Source: Clostridiales bacterium
GTDB taxonomy: Bacteria; Bacillota; Clostridia; Oscillospirales; Oscillospiraceae
Assembly: GCA_004556205.1 (NCBI GenBank)
Contig: SFIL01000002.1
Location: 1 to 64,000, forward strand
Length of the DNA: 64,000 bases
Direction: 5' to 3'
A program made the position numbers and the translations under genes. Shown here piece after piece: positions 51,774-61,794 of this stretch. The notes beneath the pieces are model-generated. The model was not told where the DNA came from, did not search any database, and saw only the letters and a program-made list of their open reading frames with translations. The number at the start of each line of letters is the position of its first letter. Position 1 is the stretch's first letter.

Positions 51774-52812
51774 ATTCATCCTCCAAACCGCCCCATACGA
51801 GGCGGATCACACCGAGTTGTTTTTCCCCCAGACAGACTGCGCCGAAGCCTGCGAACCTACCGCGCTCCCCTGCGGAAAATGCCGCGCGGGGATACAGCAG
51901 CTCCACGCGCACGGATTCCTCATCCGCAAGGTAGCAGGAAAATGGCTGTGCAGACGCGAGCAGGGCGGTCTTTCCGTCCATCAGCGGCAGTCGCAAAACG
52001 CATTCCCCCGCATGGATCGCCTTTTTTTCATTGTATCGGGAAAAGCCGTAATCATACAGCGACGCATGATCCTGCCAGTCGTTTCCGTCGTTGATCGTCA
52101 CAGCGATTAATCGGCGTCCGTTCCGCTCCGCAGCGCTGACCAAAACTCTGCCGGCCGCTTTGGTATAGCCCGTCTTTACGCCGATCGCACCCTCAACCGA
52201 CCAAAGAAGTCGATTGTGATTTTTCAGCGCACGTTGCCCAATACAGATGCTTTTGGTCGAAACAATCTGCCGAAACGCATCGATATTCAACGCATATCGG
52301 GTGAGCAGTGCGAGATCTGCTGCCGTTGAATAGTGGTTTTCCCCGTCCAAACCGTTCGGATTCTCAAAGTGCGTGTTTTTAAGTCCGAGCTGCTGCGCTT
52401 TCAGATTCATCAGTGCGACAAACTCCGGCACACTGTCCGAACAGGCAAGCGCAAGCGCGACTGCCGCGTCGTTGCCCGAATGCAGCATCATCCCGTAAAG
52501 CAGATCACGCACAGTTATTGTCTCCCCTGCCTTGAGGTAGATAGACGAGCCCTCGATCTGCGTTGCCTGCGCAGGGACGGTATATTCCATGTCAAGCGGG
52601 CAATGCTCCAGCACGACGACCGCCGTCATAATCTTTGTTGTGCTCGCAATCAATGAACGCTTGTCCGCGTTCTGCGAAAGCAGGACGGCTCCGCTGTCGG
52701 CGTCTATAAGAATTGCGCACTGCGCGGATACACGCGGGGCGGCAAACGCCGAAAATGTGAAAAGGACGGTAGCAAGAATTGCGGCTGCCGTCCTGAAAAT
52801 GCGTTGCTTCAT
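51712..52812 (-). CDS. D-alanyl-D-alanine carboxypeptidase (DacB/DacF type)
   Basis: This 366-residue protein has a signal peptide (MKQRIFRTAAAILATVLFTF). The penicillin-binding motifs are SxxK in IASTTKIM, SGN in LHSGNDAA, and KTG in GVKTGYTKAA. It trims peptidoglycan pentapeptides outside the membrane. The C-terminal tail runs 62 nt into rluB. Its last 20 or so residues (EDEYGGALTEDSIGTRHCV) look non-native, and a 1-nt shift would give a TGA just before rluB, so an indel may have extended it. Confidence 0.92.
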   Translation of the reverse strand: MKQRIFRTAAAILATVLFTFSAFAAPRVSAQCAILIDADSGAVLLSQNADKRSLIASTTKIMTAVVVLEHCPLDMEYTVPAQATQIEGSSIYLKAGETITVRDLLYGMMLHSGNDAAVALALACSDSVPEFVALMNLKAQQLGLKNTHFENPNGLDGENHYSTAADLALLTRYALNIDAFRQIVSTKSICIGQRALKNHNRLLWSVEGAIGVKTGYTKAAGRVLVSAAERNGRRLIAVTINDGNDWQDHASLYDYGFSRYNEKKAIHAGECVLRLPLMDGKTALLASAQPFSCYLADEESVRVELLYPRAAFSAGERGRFAGFGAVCLGEKQLGVIRLVWGGLEDEYGGALTEDSIGTRHCVPSCG

Positions 52813-52861
52813 TCTCCATCACCGGAATTTAGGATGTCTCGCGGTGCGGAAAATACGCCTG

Positions 52862-53254
52862 TTAAATATCGGAAATGTCTGTTTTTCCGCCGGTAATCAG
52901 CTCGGAGATCTTATCTACCAGCATGGGCAGCTGCTCCACCATGCGTTCGATGGCGGTATTGGCAGGCTCATCGATCGGCAGAACCCGCACACGCTCGCCC
53001 TGCACAAGGACGAACGCCACCGGTGTGATCTTCACGCCGCAGCCTGCGCCGCCGCCGAAAGTTCCCGACTGACCCGCAAGCTTCGCAGCCATATCCGCGC
53101 CGCCCGAGGCAAGCGCAAAATTGATCTTAGAGATCGGAATCAGGGTTGTTCCCTCGCTGACGGTAATGGGCGAGCCGACAACGGTGTTGGCATCTACCAT
53201 TTCACGCACTTTCGACATCGAAGCGCTCAAAACATCGGATACATTTTTACTCAT
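52862..53254 (-). CDS. gerW: Spore germination protein GerW (YtfJ)
   Basis: This 130-residue protein starts at MSKNVSDVLSASMSKVREMV after GGAGGAG. It has the Gly-rich segment GTFGGGAGCGVKITPVAFVLV and the VSEGTTLIPISKI core typical of YtfJ/GerW. It acts in spores, where it affects germinant response. Earlier in-frame codons run into scpB and lack a site. Confidence 0.93.
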   Translation of the reverse strand: MSKNVSDVLSASMSKVREMVDANTVVGSPITVSEGTTLIPISKINFALASGGADMAAKLAGQSGTFGGGAGCGVKITPVAFVLVQGERVRVLPIDEPANTAIERMVEQLPMLVDKISELITGGKTDISDI

Positions 53255-53813
53255 GTGCTGTCTCCTCCAATTCGCTCTCGGGCAGGTCGTGCTTGCCGAA
53301 CTGCATCTTTTCAATCTCCGGCAGGTCGTCCAAGGACTCCAAGCCAAAGGTCCTTAAAAAATCAGGAGTTGTACGGTAAAGGATCGGGCGGCCGGGGACA
53401 TTCAAGCGTCCGCTTTCCTCGATCAGGTGTTTATTCAGCAGCGCACTGACAGAGTAGGAACTGTCCACACCGCGAATCTGCTCAATATACGCTTTTGTCG
53501 CAGGCTGATAATAAGCAACGATCGTCAGTGTTTCAAGCTGTGAAGCCGACAGCTTCGGTGGTTTGCGTGTTTCAAGCGCTTTCGTAATATATGCGGACAT
53601 CTCCGTGGAAGAACACATTTGGTATGCCCTTTCCAATCTGACGATGCGCACGCCGCGGCGCTCATACGACAACCGATCCATCAGTCTCTTTGCCGCAGCC
53701 TCCACCTCGTCGAGGTCACATTCTGCGGCAAGCGCGATGCGCTCCGTCTCTACAGGCTCGCCTGCGGCAAACAGAATCGCCTCGATTACGCGTTCAAGTT
53801 CCGTTGCTTCCAT
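53247..53813 (-). CDS. scpB: Segregation and condensation protein B
   Basis: This 188-residue protein has two winged-helix domains (ELERVIEAILFAAGEPVETE, then LETLTIVAYYQPATKAYIEQIRG). It partners ScpA and SMC in the condensin that organises chromosomes. It overlaps scpA by 20 nt and gerW by 8 nt. The start follows GGAGAG. Confidence 0.95.
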   Translation of the reverse strand: MEATELERVIEAILFAAGEPVETERIALAAECDLDEVEAAAKRLMDRLSYERRGVRIVRLERAYQMCSSTEMSAYITKALETRKPPKLSASQLETLTIVAYYQPATKAYIEQIRGVDSSYSVSALLNKHLIEESGRLNVPGRPILYRTTPDFLRTFGLESLDDLPEIEKMQFGKHDLPESELEETAHE

Positions 53814-54600
53814 CTAAGCTCTCCATTTCTCCATCCGGCATCTTGCAGAACCGAACGGCAACATCGTCTTCGTCGTCCTCGATCGTGATCGAGTGAAGAC
53901 GGCAAAGCTCCAGTACCGCCAAAAAGGTTGCCACAATCTCGCTGCGCGAGCGGCTGCCGCGAAACAGGCTGCGGAATTTCGCCACGCCGCGCATCAGCAG
54001 GCGTTTCAACACCTGTGCCGCCTTTTTTGTCACAGGATACGGCTCTGCGCCGACAATGCCCTTAAAATTTGATACGGGCGGCGGGAGCTTGCGTTCACTG
54101 CGCTCCACAAGCGTCGCAAAGGCACGCACAAGATCGGCCTTGTCATGCTGATAGCGATAGGTGGTGTCAACTTGAAACGGCTCTGGCAGCTTTGTGAATA
54201 GGTTACAGCCGATCTCATTGCGGGGCTGCAGGAAAGCCATCGCCTTACCGATCTGCTCGTGTGCCTCGGCGCACTGACGCTCTTCGAGAGAACGGATCAG
54301 CAGCTCCATCTCCGACATTGCCTCCTCACGCTCGGCTGCGGAGAGAAGCATTTTTGTCTTAATCAGCATCAGATGGGACGCCATCGCGATAAACTCACTG
54401 GCAATCTCCATATCCAACCGCTTCATCTCATCCAAATACGCAAGATACTGTTCCAGTATCGACGTGATGCTGACATCCTGAATCTCTATTTTATTTTTAC
54501 CTAAAAGCTGTAAAATAACGTCAAGCGGACCGTCGAAATCCGCAGGCAGCGCATCGTTCGAGCGTACCACGCCCGTCAAATGGTATCTCGGCTCTTCCAT
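53794..54600 (-). CDS. scpA: Segregation and condensation protein A
   Basis: This 268-residue kleisin starts at MEEPRYHLTGVV, as AGGAAG overlaps the alternative upstream ATG. It has FDGPLDVILQLLGKNKIEIQDVSI and EFIAMASHLMLIKTKMLL, both strong ScpA signatures, and a C-terminal winged helix. It bridges SMC heads with ScpB. Its own promoter lies upstream. Confidence 0.95.
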   Translation of the reverse strand: MEEPRYHLTGVVRSNDALPADFDGPLDVILQLLGKNKIEIQDVSITSILEQYLAYLDEMKRLDMEIASEFIAMASHLMLIKTKMLLSAAEREEAMSEMELLIRSLEERQCAEAHEQIGKAMAFLQPRNEIGCNLFTKLPEPFQVDTTYRYQHDKADLVRAFATLVERSERKLPPPVSNFKGIVGAEPYPVTKKAAQVLKRLLMRGVAKFRSLFRGSRSRSEIVATFLAVLELCRLHSITIEDDEDDVAVRFCKMPDGEMESLDGSNGT

Positions 54601-54629
54601 AGACTTCCTCATAAACTAAAATCAGAATT

Positions 54630-54658
54630 ATTATACCATTTCGTGCGAAGTTACGCAA
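54630..54658 (-). promoter_or_regulatory. Promoter of scpA
   Basis: TTGCGT (54653-54658) and a perfect TATAAT (54630-54635) are spaced by 17 bp on the minus strand, just upstream of scpA. Confidence 0.75.
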
Positions 54659-54690
54659 TACAAAAATGAGCGTATCGAACGCTCATTTTT
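54655..54690 (-). terminator. Terminator of the lon-engB operon
   Basis: AAAAATGAGCGT (54662-54673) and ACGCTCATTTTT (54679-54690) form a hairpin that includes the engB stop codon. T residues follow on the minus strand. Confidence 0.8.
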
Positions 54691-55279
54691 TGCAGGACTC
54701 CACTGCGGCAAGGATCGCGCCGACCAGTTCGCCGCGTCCTGTTCCCTTTTCTGCGGAAAACGGGAGCAGCACGGTGTCCGCTGAAAGTTGAAGTGTCTCG
54801 CGGATGCGATGCATATTCGGCTCGATCTCACTTTTTTTAAGCTTGTCGAGCTTATTGGCAACAACCAAAAAGGGACATCCCGTATTTTGAAAAAGCTCCG
54901 CCATCACACAGTCGAGTTTGGTCGGTTCATGACGCGCATCGACGATCATCACACCGAGTGTGATATCCTCCGTACGCGCAAAGTAAGACTCCATAAGCCG
55001 TCCCCAGCGCTCCTTCTCCGAGGCTGCAACCTGTGCGTAGCCGTAGCCGGGAAGATCGACAAAATAAGCGCGATCATCCACTCTAAAATAATTGATATGG
55101 ATAGTTTTTCCGGGCTTCTGCCCGACACGGGCAAAGTTTTTGCGCTGCAAAACGCAGTTGAGCACGGAGGATTTTCCGACGTTTGACTTGCCCGCAAAGG
55201 CGATCTGCGGCAGTGCGTCCGAAATAAAATCATTCGGGCGCGCCGCAGATCTGATAAATTCCACCTTCTGCAAGTTCAT
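54683..55279 (-). CDS. engB: Ribosome biogenesis GTPase EngB (YsxC)
   Basis: This 198-residue GTPase has IAFAGKSNVGKSSVLN (P-loop), the G3 motif VDLPGYGYA and the G4 motif VVANKLDKLKK. It is needed for 50S subunit assembly. It overlaps lon by ATGA (55276-55279), matching the lonA-ysxC pair of Bacillus. The start follows AAGGGGA. Confidence 0.95.
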   Translation of the reverse strand: MNLQKVEFIRSAARPNDFISDALPQIAFAGKSNVGKSSVLNCVLQRKNFARVGQKPGKTIHINYFRVDDRAYFVDLPGYGYAQVAASEKERWGRLMESYFARTEDITLGVMIVDARHEPTKLDCVMAELFQNTGCPFLVVANKLDKLKKSEIEPNMHRIRETLQLSADTVLLPFSAEKGTGRGELVGAILAAVESCKK

Positions 55280-57699
55280 TGGCGTATCCCCTTGCGGTTC
55301 GGCTTCTTCGGTTCATGCGGCACAGCAACGGGAGATGCCTCCTGTAAGGCAGGCACCTTCTGCAATTCCTGTACCGGCGGAATCAGCGCAGCATCAATCA
55401 CAGCATCCACATGGTCTACCAAAAGGAAATTCAGAGCGTTGCGGACGGTCGGGTCGATCTCGCGCAGATCCTTTTCGTTTTCCTTTGGCAAAATGACGGT
55501 CTTGACGCCATGTCGCAGAGCTGCCATCGTCTTTTCCTTCAGACCGCCGATCGGTAGGACACGACCGCGAATTGAGATTTCTCCCGTCATGGCAATATCT
55601 CGGCGCACAGGCCGAAGCGTCAGTGCGGAGATCATGGCGGTGCAGACCGTAATGCCCGCCGAAGGGCCATCCTTCGGCACAGCGCCTTCCGGAAAATGCA
55701 CATGGATATCCTTCGTCTTGTAGAAGTCCTGCGGAATATGCAGCACCTCGGCACGGGAGCGGATATAGCTCATCGCTGCCTGTACGGATTCCTTCATCAC
55801 TTCGCCGAGATTACCCGTCAGAGTCAGCTTGCCGCTGCCCTCAACTACATTGCACTCGACCTCCAAGGTCTCTCCGCCGACCGCCGTCCAGGCAAGGCCG
55901 GTGACAAGACCGACAGAGTCGGCCGGCGCGAGCTTATCAGGCATGATCTTTCTCGGGCCGAGCAAAGCGTCAAGCTCTGCTCCACGCACGCTGACACGTT
56001 TGAGTTCCTTATCCGACACAAAGCGCATAGCGCACTTGCGGCAAAGCGTCGCAAGCTCGCGTTCAAGATTTCTTACACCGGATTCGCGGGTATAGCAGCG
56101 GATGATCTCGCGGAGCGCGTCATCCGACACGCGTACCTGCGACTTTTTCAGCCCGTGCTTCACAAGCTGTTTGGGAAGAAGATGCTGCTTTGCAATCATC
56201 AGCTTCTCCTCGTCGGTATAGGAGCCAAGCTCGATAACCTCCATGCGGTCAAGGAGCGGACGCGGAATCGTATCGGTCGTGTTCGCCGTTGTGATGAACA
56301 TACATTCGCTCAGGTCGAACGGCACCTCGAGATAATTGTCACGGAAGGTTGCATTCTGTTCGGAATCCAACACCTCCAATAGCGCGGAAGAAGGGTCGCC
56401 GCGATAGTCGCTGCCGAGCTTGTCGATCTCATCGAGCAGGAGCAGCGGATTCTTTGAGCCCGCCTGCGAAACGGCGCTGATAATGCGACCGGGCATCGCG
56501 CCGATATAGGTCTTACGGTGTCCGCGAATCTCCGCCTCGTCATGGATACCGCCGAGCGAGATACGCGCAAGCTTGCGGTTGAGTGCGCGTGCAACGCTCA
56601 TGGCGATGGAGGTTTTACCGACACCCGGAGGGCCAACCAAGCAGATGATCTGCGCGGGAAGATCGGGTGCAAGCTGTTTGACAGCAAGGATCTCCAAAAT
56701 GCGTTCCTTGACCTTCTCCAGGCCGAAATGATCCTCGTCTAAAATTTTTCTTGCGGCGTTGACGTCCACGCGTTCTTTCGTACGCTTGTTCCACGGAAGC
56801 TCAAGCGCAATATCGAGATAATTGCGGATGACCGAAGCCTCAGAGGAACCGTAGGCCTGCTTGGAGAGGCGCTGCAATTCCTTTTCGAACTTCTCATCAA
56901 TCTCTTTCGGGAGCTTCAACCTTGCGATTTTCTCGCGGTATTCCTCCAGCTCCGCTTCATCATCATTCTCACCCAGTTCACTGCGGATTACCTTCATCTG
57001 CTCACGCAGATAATAGTCGCGCTGCCCCTTGTCAATGCTCTGCTGTGTCCTGTCCTGCAGTTGATTCTCCAAACGCAGAACCTCCAATTCACGGGAGAGC
57101 AGGCGGTTGGTCAGCTCTAAGCGGTGAACGGGATGAAGCTGCTGTAAAATGCGCATTTTCTCAGGGAAGCCGAAGGTGGAGGCTTGCGCTATCATGTCCG
57201 CCACATACCCGGGATCGTGCGAGGCAAGGATGCGGAGCATCACGTCCTGCACGGGGCGCTGAGAAAGCTCGGTAAATTCATCAAAAAGCTGTGCTGCCTG
57301 CCGCAAAAGCGCCTCGACGCGGGCAGTCCCGCCCGTGTATTCCGCATTGGGCAGCGATTCGACACAGGCGCAAAGATAGGGTGCGGTCTGCGTGCCCTTC
57401 ACAAGCTTCGCGCGATACTCGCCGAACACTAAGATGCGCACCGCATCGCCGGGCATTTTCAATACCTGCCGCACATGTGCGACCGTGCCGACCGAATACA
57501 GATCGTCAAACGACGGATCGTCGTCCAAAATATCCTTCTGTGTTACGAGAAAAATGCGCTGATCGTTCGACATTGCGTTGTCGAGCGCACGGATGGATTT
57601 CTCCCGACCGACATCAAAATGCATCGTCGTCTGCGGGAACACCGTCAGTCCACGCAGAGCCAATACCGGCATCCGCTCGGATAAAATAATTTCCTGCAT
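55276..57699 (-). CDS. lon: ATP-dependent protease Lon
   Basis: This 807-residue Lon has an N-terminal LON domain (MPVLALRGLTVFPQTTMHF), an AAA+ domain with Walker A GPPGVGKTSIAMSV and Walker B PLLLLDEIDKLG, and the C-terminal Ser-Lys peptidase with the catalytic Ser in KDGPSAGITV. It degrades damaged and regulatory proteins in the cytoplasm. The start follows AAAGGAG, and a hairpin (57717-57732) precedes it. The tail is rich in Pro, Val and Lys. Confidence 0.96.
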   Translation of the reverse strand: MQEIILSERMPVLALRGLTVFPQTTMHFDVGREKSIRALDNAMSNDQRIFLVTQKDILDDDPSFDDLYSVGTVAHVRQVLKMPGDAVRILVFGEYRAKLVKGTQTAPYLCACVESLPNAEYTGGTARVEALLRQAAQLFDEFTELSQRPVQDVMLRILASHDPGYVADMIAQASTFGFPEKMRILQQLHPVHRLELTNRLLSRELEVLRLENQLQDRTQQSIDKGQRDYYLREQMKVIRSELGENDDEAELEEYREKIARLKLPKEIDEKFEKELQRLSKQAYGSSEASVIRNYLDIALELPWNKRTKERVDVNAARKILDEDHFGLEKVKERILEILAVKQLAPDLPAQIICLVGPPGVGKTSIAMSVARALNRKLARISLGGIHDEAEIRGHRKTYIGAMPGRIISAVSQAGSKNPLLLLDEIDKLGSDYRGDPSSALLEVLDSEQNATFRDNYLEVPFDLSECMFITTANTTDTIPRPLLDRMEVIELGSYTDEEKLMIAKQHLLPKQLVKHGLKKSQVRVSDDALREIIRCYTRESGVRNLERELATLCRKCAMRFVSDKELKRVSVRGAELDALLGPRKIMPDKLAPADSVGLVTGLAWTAVGGETLEVECNVVEGSGKLTLTGNLGEVMKESVQAAMSYIRSRAEVLHIPQDFYKTKDIHVHFPEGAVPKDGPSAGITVCTAMISALTLRPVRRDIAMTGEISIRGRVLPIGGLKEKTMAALRHGVKTVILPKENEKDLREIDPTVRNALNFLLVDHVDAVIDAALIPPVQELQKVPALQEASPVAVPHEPKKPNRKGIRQ

Positions 57700-57734
57700 C
57701 GGAATGTCTCCTTTCTGCGGACGTTTGTCCGCAA

Positions 57735-57774
57735 TTTGAAAGAAAGGGAGGGCAATTTTCTTGCTCCCCCTTTC
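57735..57774 (-). terminator. Terminator of clpX
   Basis: GAAAGGGAGGGCAA (57742-57755) pairs with TTGCTCCCCCTTTC (57761-57774), with one wobble and one mismatch. It lies directly after the clpX stop on the minus strand. Confidence 0.7.
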
Positions 57775-57778
57775 CTTT

Positions 57779-59026
57779 TCATACGGCGTTCGGTCGGACT
57801 TTCTTTCGCGTTACGACCGGCTCATCGCCGTTTTCCACGCATTCGCGTGTGATCAAAACCTTTGTAATCGACGGGTCGGAGGGGATCTCATACATGACCT
57901 TTGTCATAACGTCCTCCAACACCGCGCGTAAACCTCTCGCGCCGATCTTACGGTTAATCGCCTTCTGCGCAATTGCCTCGAGCGCACCCTTCTCAAAATC
58001 GAGCGTTACATGATCCAGCTCTAAAAGCTTGCGGTATTGGCGGCACAGAGCGTTTTTCGGCTCGGTCAGGATACGGACAAGATCGTCCTTTTTTAAACTG
58101 CCGAGGCTTGTGACAATCGGAAGTCTGCCGACCAGCTCGGGAATAATGCCGAATTTCAGCAGATCATGCGGCTGCACCTGTGCAAACAGATCGCCGACGT
58201 CGCGCTCCTTGCGCGATTTCAACTCCGCACCGAAGCCGAGGCTTGAGCGGTCAACGCGGCGCTCAATGATCTTATCGAGACCGTCGAACGCGCCGCCGCA
58301 GATAAACAGAATGTTCGTCGTGTCGATTTGGATGAACTCCTGCTGCGGATGCTTTCTGCCGCCCTGCGGCGGGACATTTGCCGTCGTGCCCTCAAGGATC
58401 TTGAGCAGCGCCTGCTGTACGCCCTCACCGGATACGTCGCGCGTGATAGAGGTATTCTCGCTCTTGCGGGCAATTTTGTCCATCTCGTCAATGTAGATAA
58501 TGCCGCGTTCGGCAAGCTCTACATCGAAATCCGCCGCTTGCAGCAGACGCAGGAGGATGTTCTCCACGTCCTCACCGACATAGCCTGCCTCGGTGAGCGT
58601 CGTGGCGTCCGCGATTGCAAACGGTACATTCAGAATTTTTGCAAGGGTCTGGGCAAAGAGGGTCTTGCCAGAGCCCGTCGGCCCGATCAGAAGGATATTG
58701 CTCTTTTGCAGCTCTACGTCTGATTCACCGCCGTAATAGATGCGCTTGTAATGGTTATAGACCGCCACGGACAATGCAACCTTCGCCGCATCCTGCCCGA
58801 TAATATAGCCGTCCATATACTCCTTTATCTCCTTCGGTGTCGGCAGACGCTCAGGCGCCTCAAGAGAATCCTCGTGTTCCGCAGTCTCATACATATTCTC
58901 ATGCAGCAGGGTGCTGCACAGCTCAACGCATTCGTTGCAGATATAGGCGTTCGGACCGGAGAGGATACGCTCAACCTGTCCCTGCGTCTTACCGCAGAAG
59001 GAACAACGAATCAATTTGTCAGTCAA
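57779..59026 (-). CDS. clpX: ATP-dependent Clp protease ATP-binding subunit ClpX, TTG start
   Basis: This 415-residue protein has the N-terminal zinc-binding domain with four cysteines (CSFCGKTQ and CNECVELC), Walker [15 protein letters not shown], Walker [14 protein letters not shown], and the [12 protein letters not shown] pore region. The TTG at 59026 has AAGGAG 8 nt upstream. ClpX unfolds substrates for ClpP, encoded next to it. Confidence 0.96.
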   Translation of the reverse strand: MTDKLIRCSFCGKTQGQVERILSGPNAYICNECVELCSTLLHENMYETAEHEDSLEAPERLPTPKEIKEYMDGYIIGQDAAKVALSVAVYNHYKRIYYGGESDVELQKSNILLIGPTGSGKTLFAQTLAKILNVPFAIADATTLTEAGYVGEDVENILLRLLQAADFDVELAERGIIYIDEMDKIARKSENTSITRDVSGEGVQQALLKILEGTTANVPPQGGRKHPQQEFIQIDTTNILFICGGAFDGLDKIIERRVDRSSLGFGAELKSRKERDVGDLFAQVQPHDLLKFGIIPELVGRLPIVTSLGSLKKDDLVRILTEPKNALCRQYRKLLELDHVTLDFEKGALEAIAQKAINRKIGARGLRAVLEDVMTKVMYEIPSDPSITKVLITRECVENGDEPVVTRKKVRPNAV

Positions 59027-59042
59027 GTTCCAATCTCCTTCA

Positions 59043-59624
59043 TTATCTCTGATAGATCACCTTATCAACAATGCCGTAATCCTTTGCCTCCTCAGCAGTG
59101 AGAAAATGGTCACGCTCGCAATCGACAGCGACCTGCTCGACGGGCTTGCCGGTGTTATTGGCAAGGATTTCGTTGAGCTTCCGCTTAATATCCAAAATGC
59201 GCTGCGCGTGAATCTGAATATCCGTGACCTGACCCTGCGCACCGCCGGAGGGCTGATGGATCATGATCTCCGCGTTCGGGAGGGCAAGGCGCTTGCCCTT
59301 TGCGCCGGAGGAGAGCAAAAACGCACCCATTGAGGCTGCCATGCCGATGCAGATGGTAGAAACATCACACTTGATATACTGCATCGTGTCATAAATCGCC
59401 AAGCCGGCAGTCACACTTCCGCCGGGGCTGTTGATGTAGAACTGAATGTCCTTATCGGGATCCTGCGCCTCCAAATAGAGAAGCTGCGCAACGATCAGAC
59501 TTGCGGTTGTATCGTTGACCTCTTCGGACAGGAAAATAATGCGATCGTTAAGCAGACGCGAAAAGATGTCATACGAGCGCTCTCCGCGGCTGGTCTGTTC
59601 AACAACATACGGTACCAAACTCAT
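59043..59624 (-). CDS. clpP: ATP-dependent Clp protease proteolytic subunit
   Basis: This 193-residue serine protease starts at [20 protein letters not shown] after AAAGGAG. The catalytic Ser is in [15 protein letters not shown], the His in [13 protein letters not shown], and the Asp follows at about residue 170. It forms the tetradecamer that works with ClpX, just downstream. No CtsR box is evident upstream. Confidence 0.96.
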   Translation of the reverse strand: MSLVPYVVEQTSRGERSYDIFSRLLNDRIIFLSEEVNDTTASLIVAQLLYLEAQDPDKDIQFYINSPGGSVTAGLAIYDTMQYIKCDVSTICIGMAASMGAFLLSSGAKGKRLALPNAEIMIHQPSGGAQGQVTDIQIHAQRILDIKRKLNEILANNTGKPVEQVAVDCERDHFLTAEEAKDYGIVDKVIYQR

Positions 59625-59669
59625 AGCAATGCTCCTTTCTCGAAACATTCTAACCGATGAAAAGAAAGA

Positions 59670-60980
59670 TTATTCCTCTTCCTTGGATTCCTCGGCGGCT
59701 TTTGGCGCAACGGCAACAGCACTGTCGGCGATAAGCTTCGCAGCCTTGCGCACCTGAAGATCACCCTGCATATCCTTGAGATTGAGAATGCTCTTGACCT
59801 TCTCAATCTCCATCTGATAGGATTCCGCGAGCTTCTTATACTCCTCCTCGCACTCCTCATCACTGACCTCAATCTTCTCTGCGTCAACAACCGCATCAAG
59901 CATGACGTTGGTCTTTACGGTGTTGAGTGCGCCCGGGCGGAGGCTGTTCTTGATTGTATCCAAGCTGCCGCCCATCATGTTGGCATAGGCCTGCAGGGAT
60001 GCACCCTGTGCGCGAAGCTCGTAGTCCATACGCTCCATCTCGCGCTCGAGCTCCTCGTCAACCATGCTGTCGGGGATCTCAACAGTCATATTCTCCACCG
60101 CCTTCGCAATCGCGGCGTTTTCAAATGCGCGGTCGATACCCGCCTGCTTTTCGGTGAGGATGCGGTTTTCGATGTCGGCGCGAAGCTCTGCCATAGTGTC
60201 AAACTCGGAAACGTCCTTCACGAACTCATCGTCTTTTTCGGGAACGACCGTTTCCTTGACCTCGTGTACCTTGACCTTGAATACGACGGGCGCGCCTGCC
60301 AGCTCGGAAGCGTGGTAATCCTCGGGGAAGGTAACGTTGATCTCCTTCTCCTCACCTGCGCTCATGCCGACGACCTGCTCTTCAAAGCCGGGGATAAAGC
60401 TGTGCGAGCCAAGCTTCAGCTCATAGCTCTCACCCTTGCCGCCTTCGAAAGCGACGCCGTCCTTAAAGCCCTCAAAGTCGATGACCGCCGTGTCGCCGTC
60501 CTGCGCGGGACGCTCAACGGTCGTGATACGGGCAACATTCTGTGCCATACGGTCGATTTCTGCGTCTACCTCGCTCTGCGCAACAGCTGCTTCTGCCTTC
60601 TCGACCTCAAGGCCCTTATACTCGCCCAAGGTAACCTCGGGATACAGATCGGTATCAACGGTCAAGGTGACGGAGCCGTCCTCCTCAATGTTCATTGCGG
60701 ACACAGAAGGTCTGCCGACGGGCTTAATATCCTGCGTCAGGACGCAGTCCTTATAAATCTCGGGGAAGAGTTCTTCGATCGCATCTTCATAAAAAACGTG
60801 CTTGCCGTAAGCTGCCTCAATGACCATACGGGGTGCCTTTCCCTTGCGGAAGCCGGGCATAGCAATATCCTTGCGCACCTTGAGGTAGACCTTATTGATT
60901 GCTGGCTCCATTTCCGCACGGGGAACTTCGACGGTAATCTTTGCGCGGACAGCTTCTTTCTCTACGCTTTTGACATTCAT
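59670..60980 (-). CDS. tig: Trigger factor (peptidyl-prolyl isomerase chaperone)
   Basis: This 436-residue protein starts at MNVKSVEKEAVRAKITVEV. It has the ribosome-binding motif in MPGFRKGKAPRMVIE, an FKBP-type PPIase domain (about 150-245: AVIDFEGFKDGVAFEGGKGE) and a C-terminal chaperone arm. It binds nascent chains at the exit tunnel. The site AGGAGG precedes it. The tig-clpP-clpX order is common in Firmicutes. Confidence 0.95.
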   Translation of the reverse strand: MNVKSVEKEAVRAKITVEVPRAEMEPAINKVYLKVRKDIAMPGFRKGKAPRMVIEAAYGKHVFYEDAIEELFPEIYKDCVLTQDIKPVGRPSVSAMNIEEDGSVTLTVDTDLYPEVTLGEYKGLEVEKAEAAVAQSEVDAEIDRMAQNVARITTVERPAQDGDTAVIDFEGFKDGVAFEGGKGESYELKLGSHSFIPGFEEQVVGMSAGEEKEINVTFPEDYHASELAGAPVVFKVKVHEVKETVVPEKDDEFVKDVSEFDTMAELRADIENRILTEKQAGIDRAFENAAIAKAVENMTVEIPDSMVDEELEREMERMDYELRAQGASLQAYANMMGGSLDTIKNSLRPGALNTVKTNVMLDAVVDAEKIEVSDEECEEEYKKLAESYQMEIEKVKSILNLKDMQGDLQVRKAAKLIADSAVAVAPKAAEESKEEE

Positions 60981-61041
60981 GTTTTGTTTTCCTCCTATAG
61001 GCTGCGCCGTGCGGCGCATATATTATATAATTAGCCGAGTT

Positions 61042-61070
61042 ATTTTATCAGATTATTCCGAAAAATACAA
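61042..61070 (-). promoter_or_regulatory. Promoter of the tig-clpPX operon
   Basis: TTGTAT (61065-61070) and TAAAAT (61042-61047) are 17 bp apart on the minus strand. A hairpin (about 61002-61018) lies in the leader. Confidence 0.65.
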
Positions 61071-61090
61071 GACTTTTTTTCGTTTTTTGC

Positions 61091-61780
61091 TTATTTCAGC
61101 CGAATCGGGCAAAAATTCACAAAATCTGCGGCACAAAGACGGAAATCCACACCATCGATTATCCCCTGCACAGCGAGCCTGTGGCTGTCACTATGCAGAT
61201 GCCCGTAGCAGCAGAGCGTGACCTCATATCGCTTCAAAAGGCTGAGGATCTCGGGGCACTCATAGCCGCGATAGCGCGGCGGGTAGTGCAGAAAGCAGAG
61301 CTTCTCCCGTTCCCCTGCCGCTTTGAGTGACGCCTCCAGACGGATCAGCTCCCGCTTGAAAATCTTGTCATTATGGCTGCCCTCGGCGGCATCCTCCTCA
61401 AAAAACCAGCCGCGCGTCCCGCAGACGGCGTAGTTCTCGTACTCGTAAGCATTATTATTGAGAATATACATCTCGGAAAAACCGTTTTCCTCGCAGAATT
61501 TATAGAATTTCGACGCCGTTGTCCACCAGTAGTCATGATTGCCCTTGAGGATAATCTTGCGCCCCGGGATTTCATTGATAAAGGCGAAATCCTCCCGCGC
61601 ACCCTGCAGATCAAGCGCCCACGAAAGATCGCCGAGCAGAACGGTTGTGTCCTGCGGCGTGATCACCGAAAGTCCCGCGCGGAGCTTCTCAACGTAGCCG
61701 TGCCATGCACCTCCGAAGACATCCATCGGCTTATCGGTGCCAAAAGACAGATGCAGATCTCCGATCGCATAAAGCGCCAC
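61091..61780 (-). CDS. Metallophosphoesterase (calcineurin-like), GTG start
   Basis: This 229-residue protein starts at GTG 61780, 6 nt after GGGAGGT and 14 nt past the dipeptidase stop. Metal-ligand motifs are in order: GDLHL (DxH), GDLSW (GD), GNHDYWW (GNHD) and a C-terminal GHLHSD (GHxH). It is a cytosolic phosphoesterase, and this family often acts on nucleotides or phosphodiesters. The substrate is not known. Confidence 0.9.
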   Translation of the reverse strand: MALYAIGDLHLSFGTDKPMDVFGGAWHGYVEKLRAGLSVITPQDTTVLLGDLSWALDLQGAREDFAFINEIPGRKIILKGNHDYWWTTASKFYKFCEENGFSEMYILNNNAYEYENYAVCGTRGWFFEEDAAEGSHNDKIFKRELIRLEASLKAAGEREKLCFLHYPPRYRGYECPEILSLLKRYEVTLCCYGHLHSDSHRLAVQGIIDGVDFRLCAADFVNFCPIRLK

Positions 61781-61794
61781 GGCGGCACCTCCCT

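Noticed and set aside
59625..61090. CtsR operator upstream of the clp and tig genes
   Set aside because: No tandem GGTCAAA-like heptads were seen.
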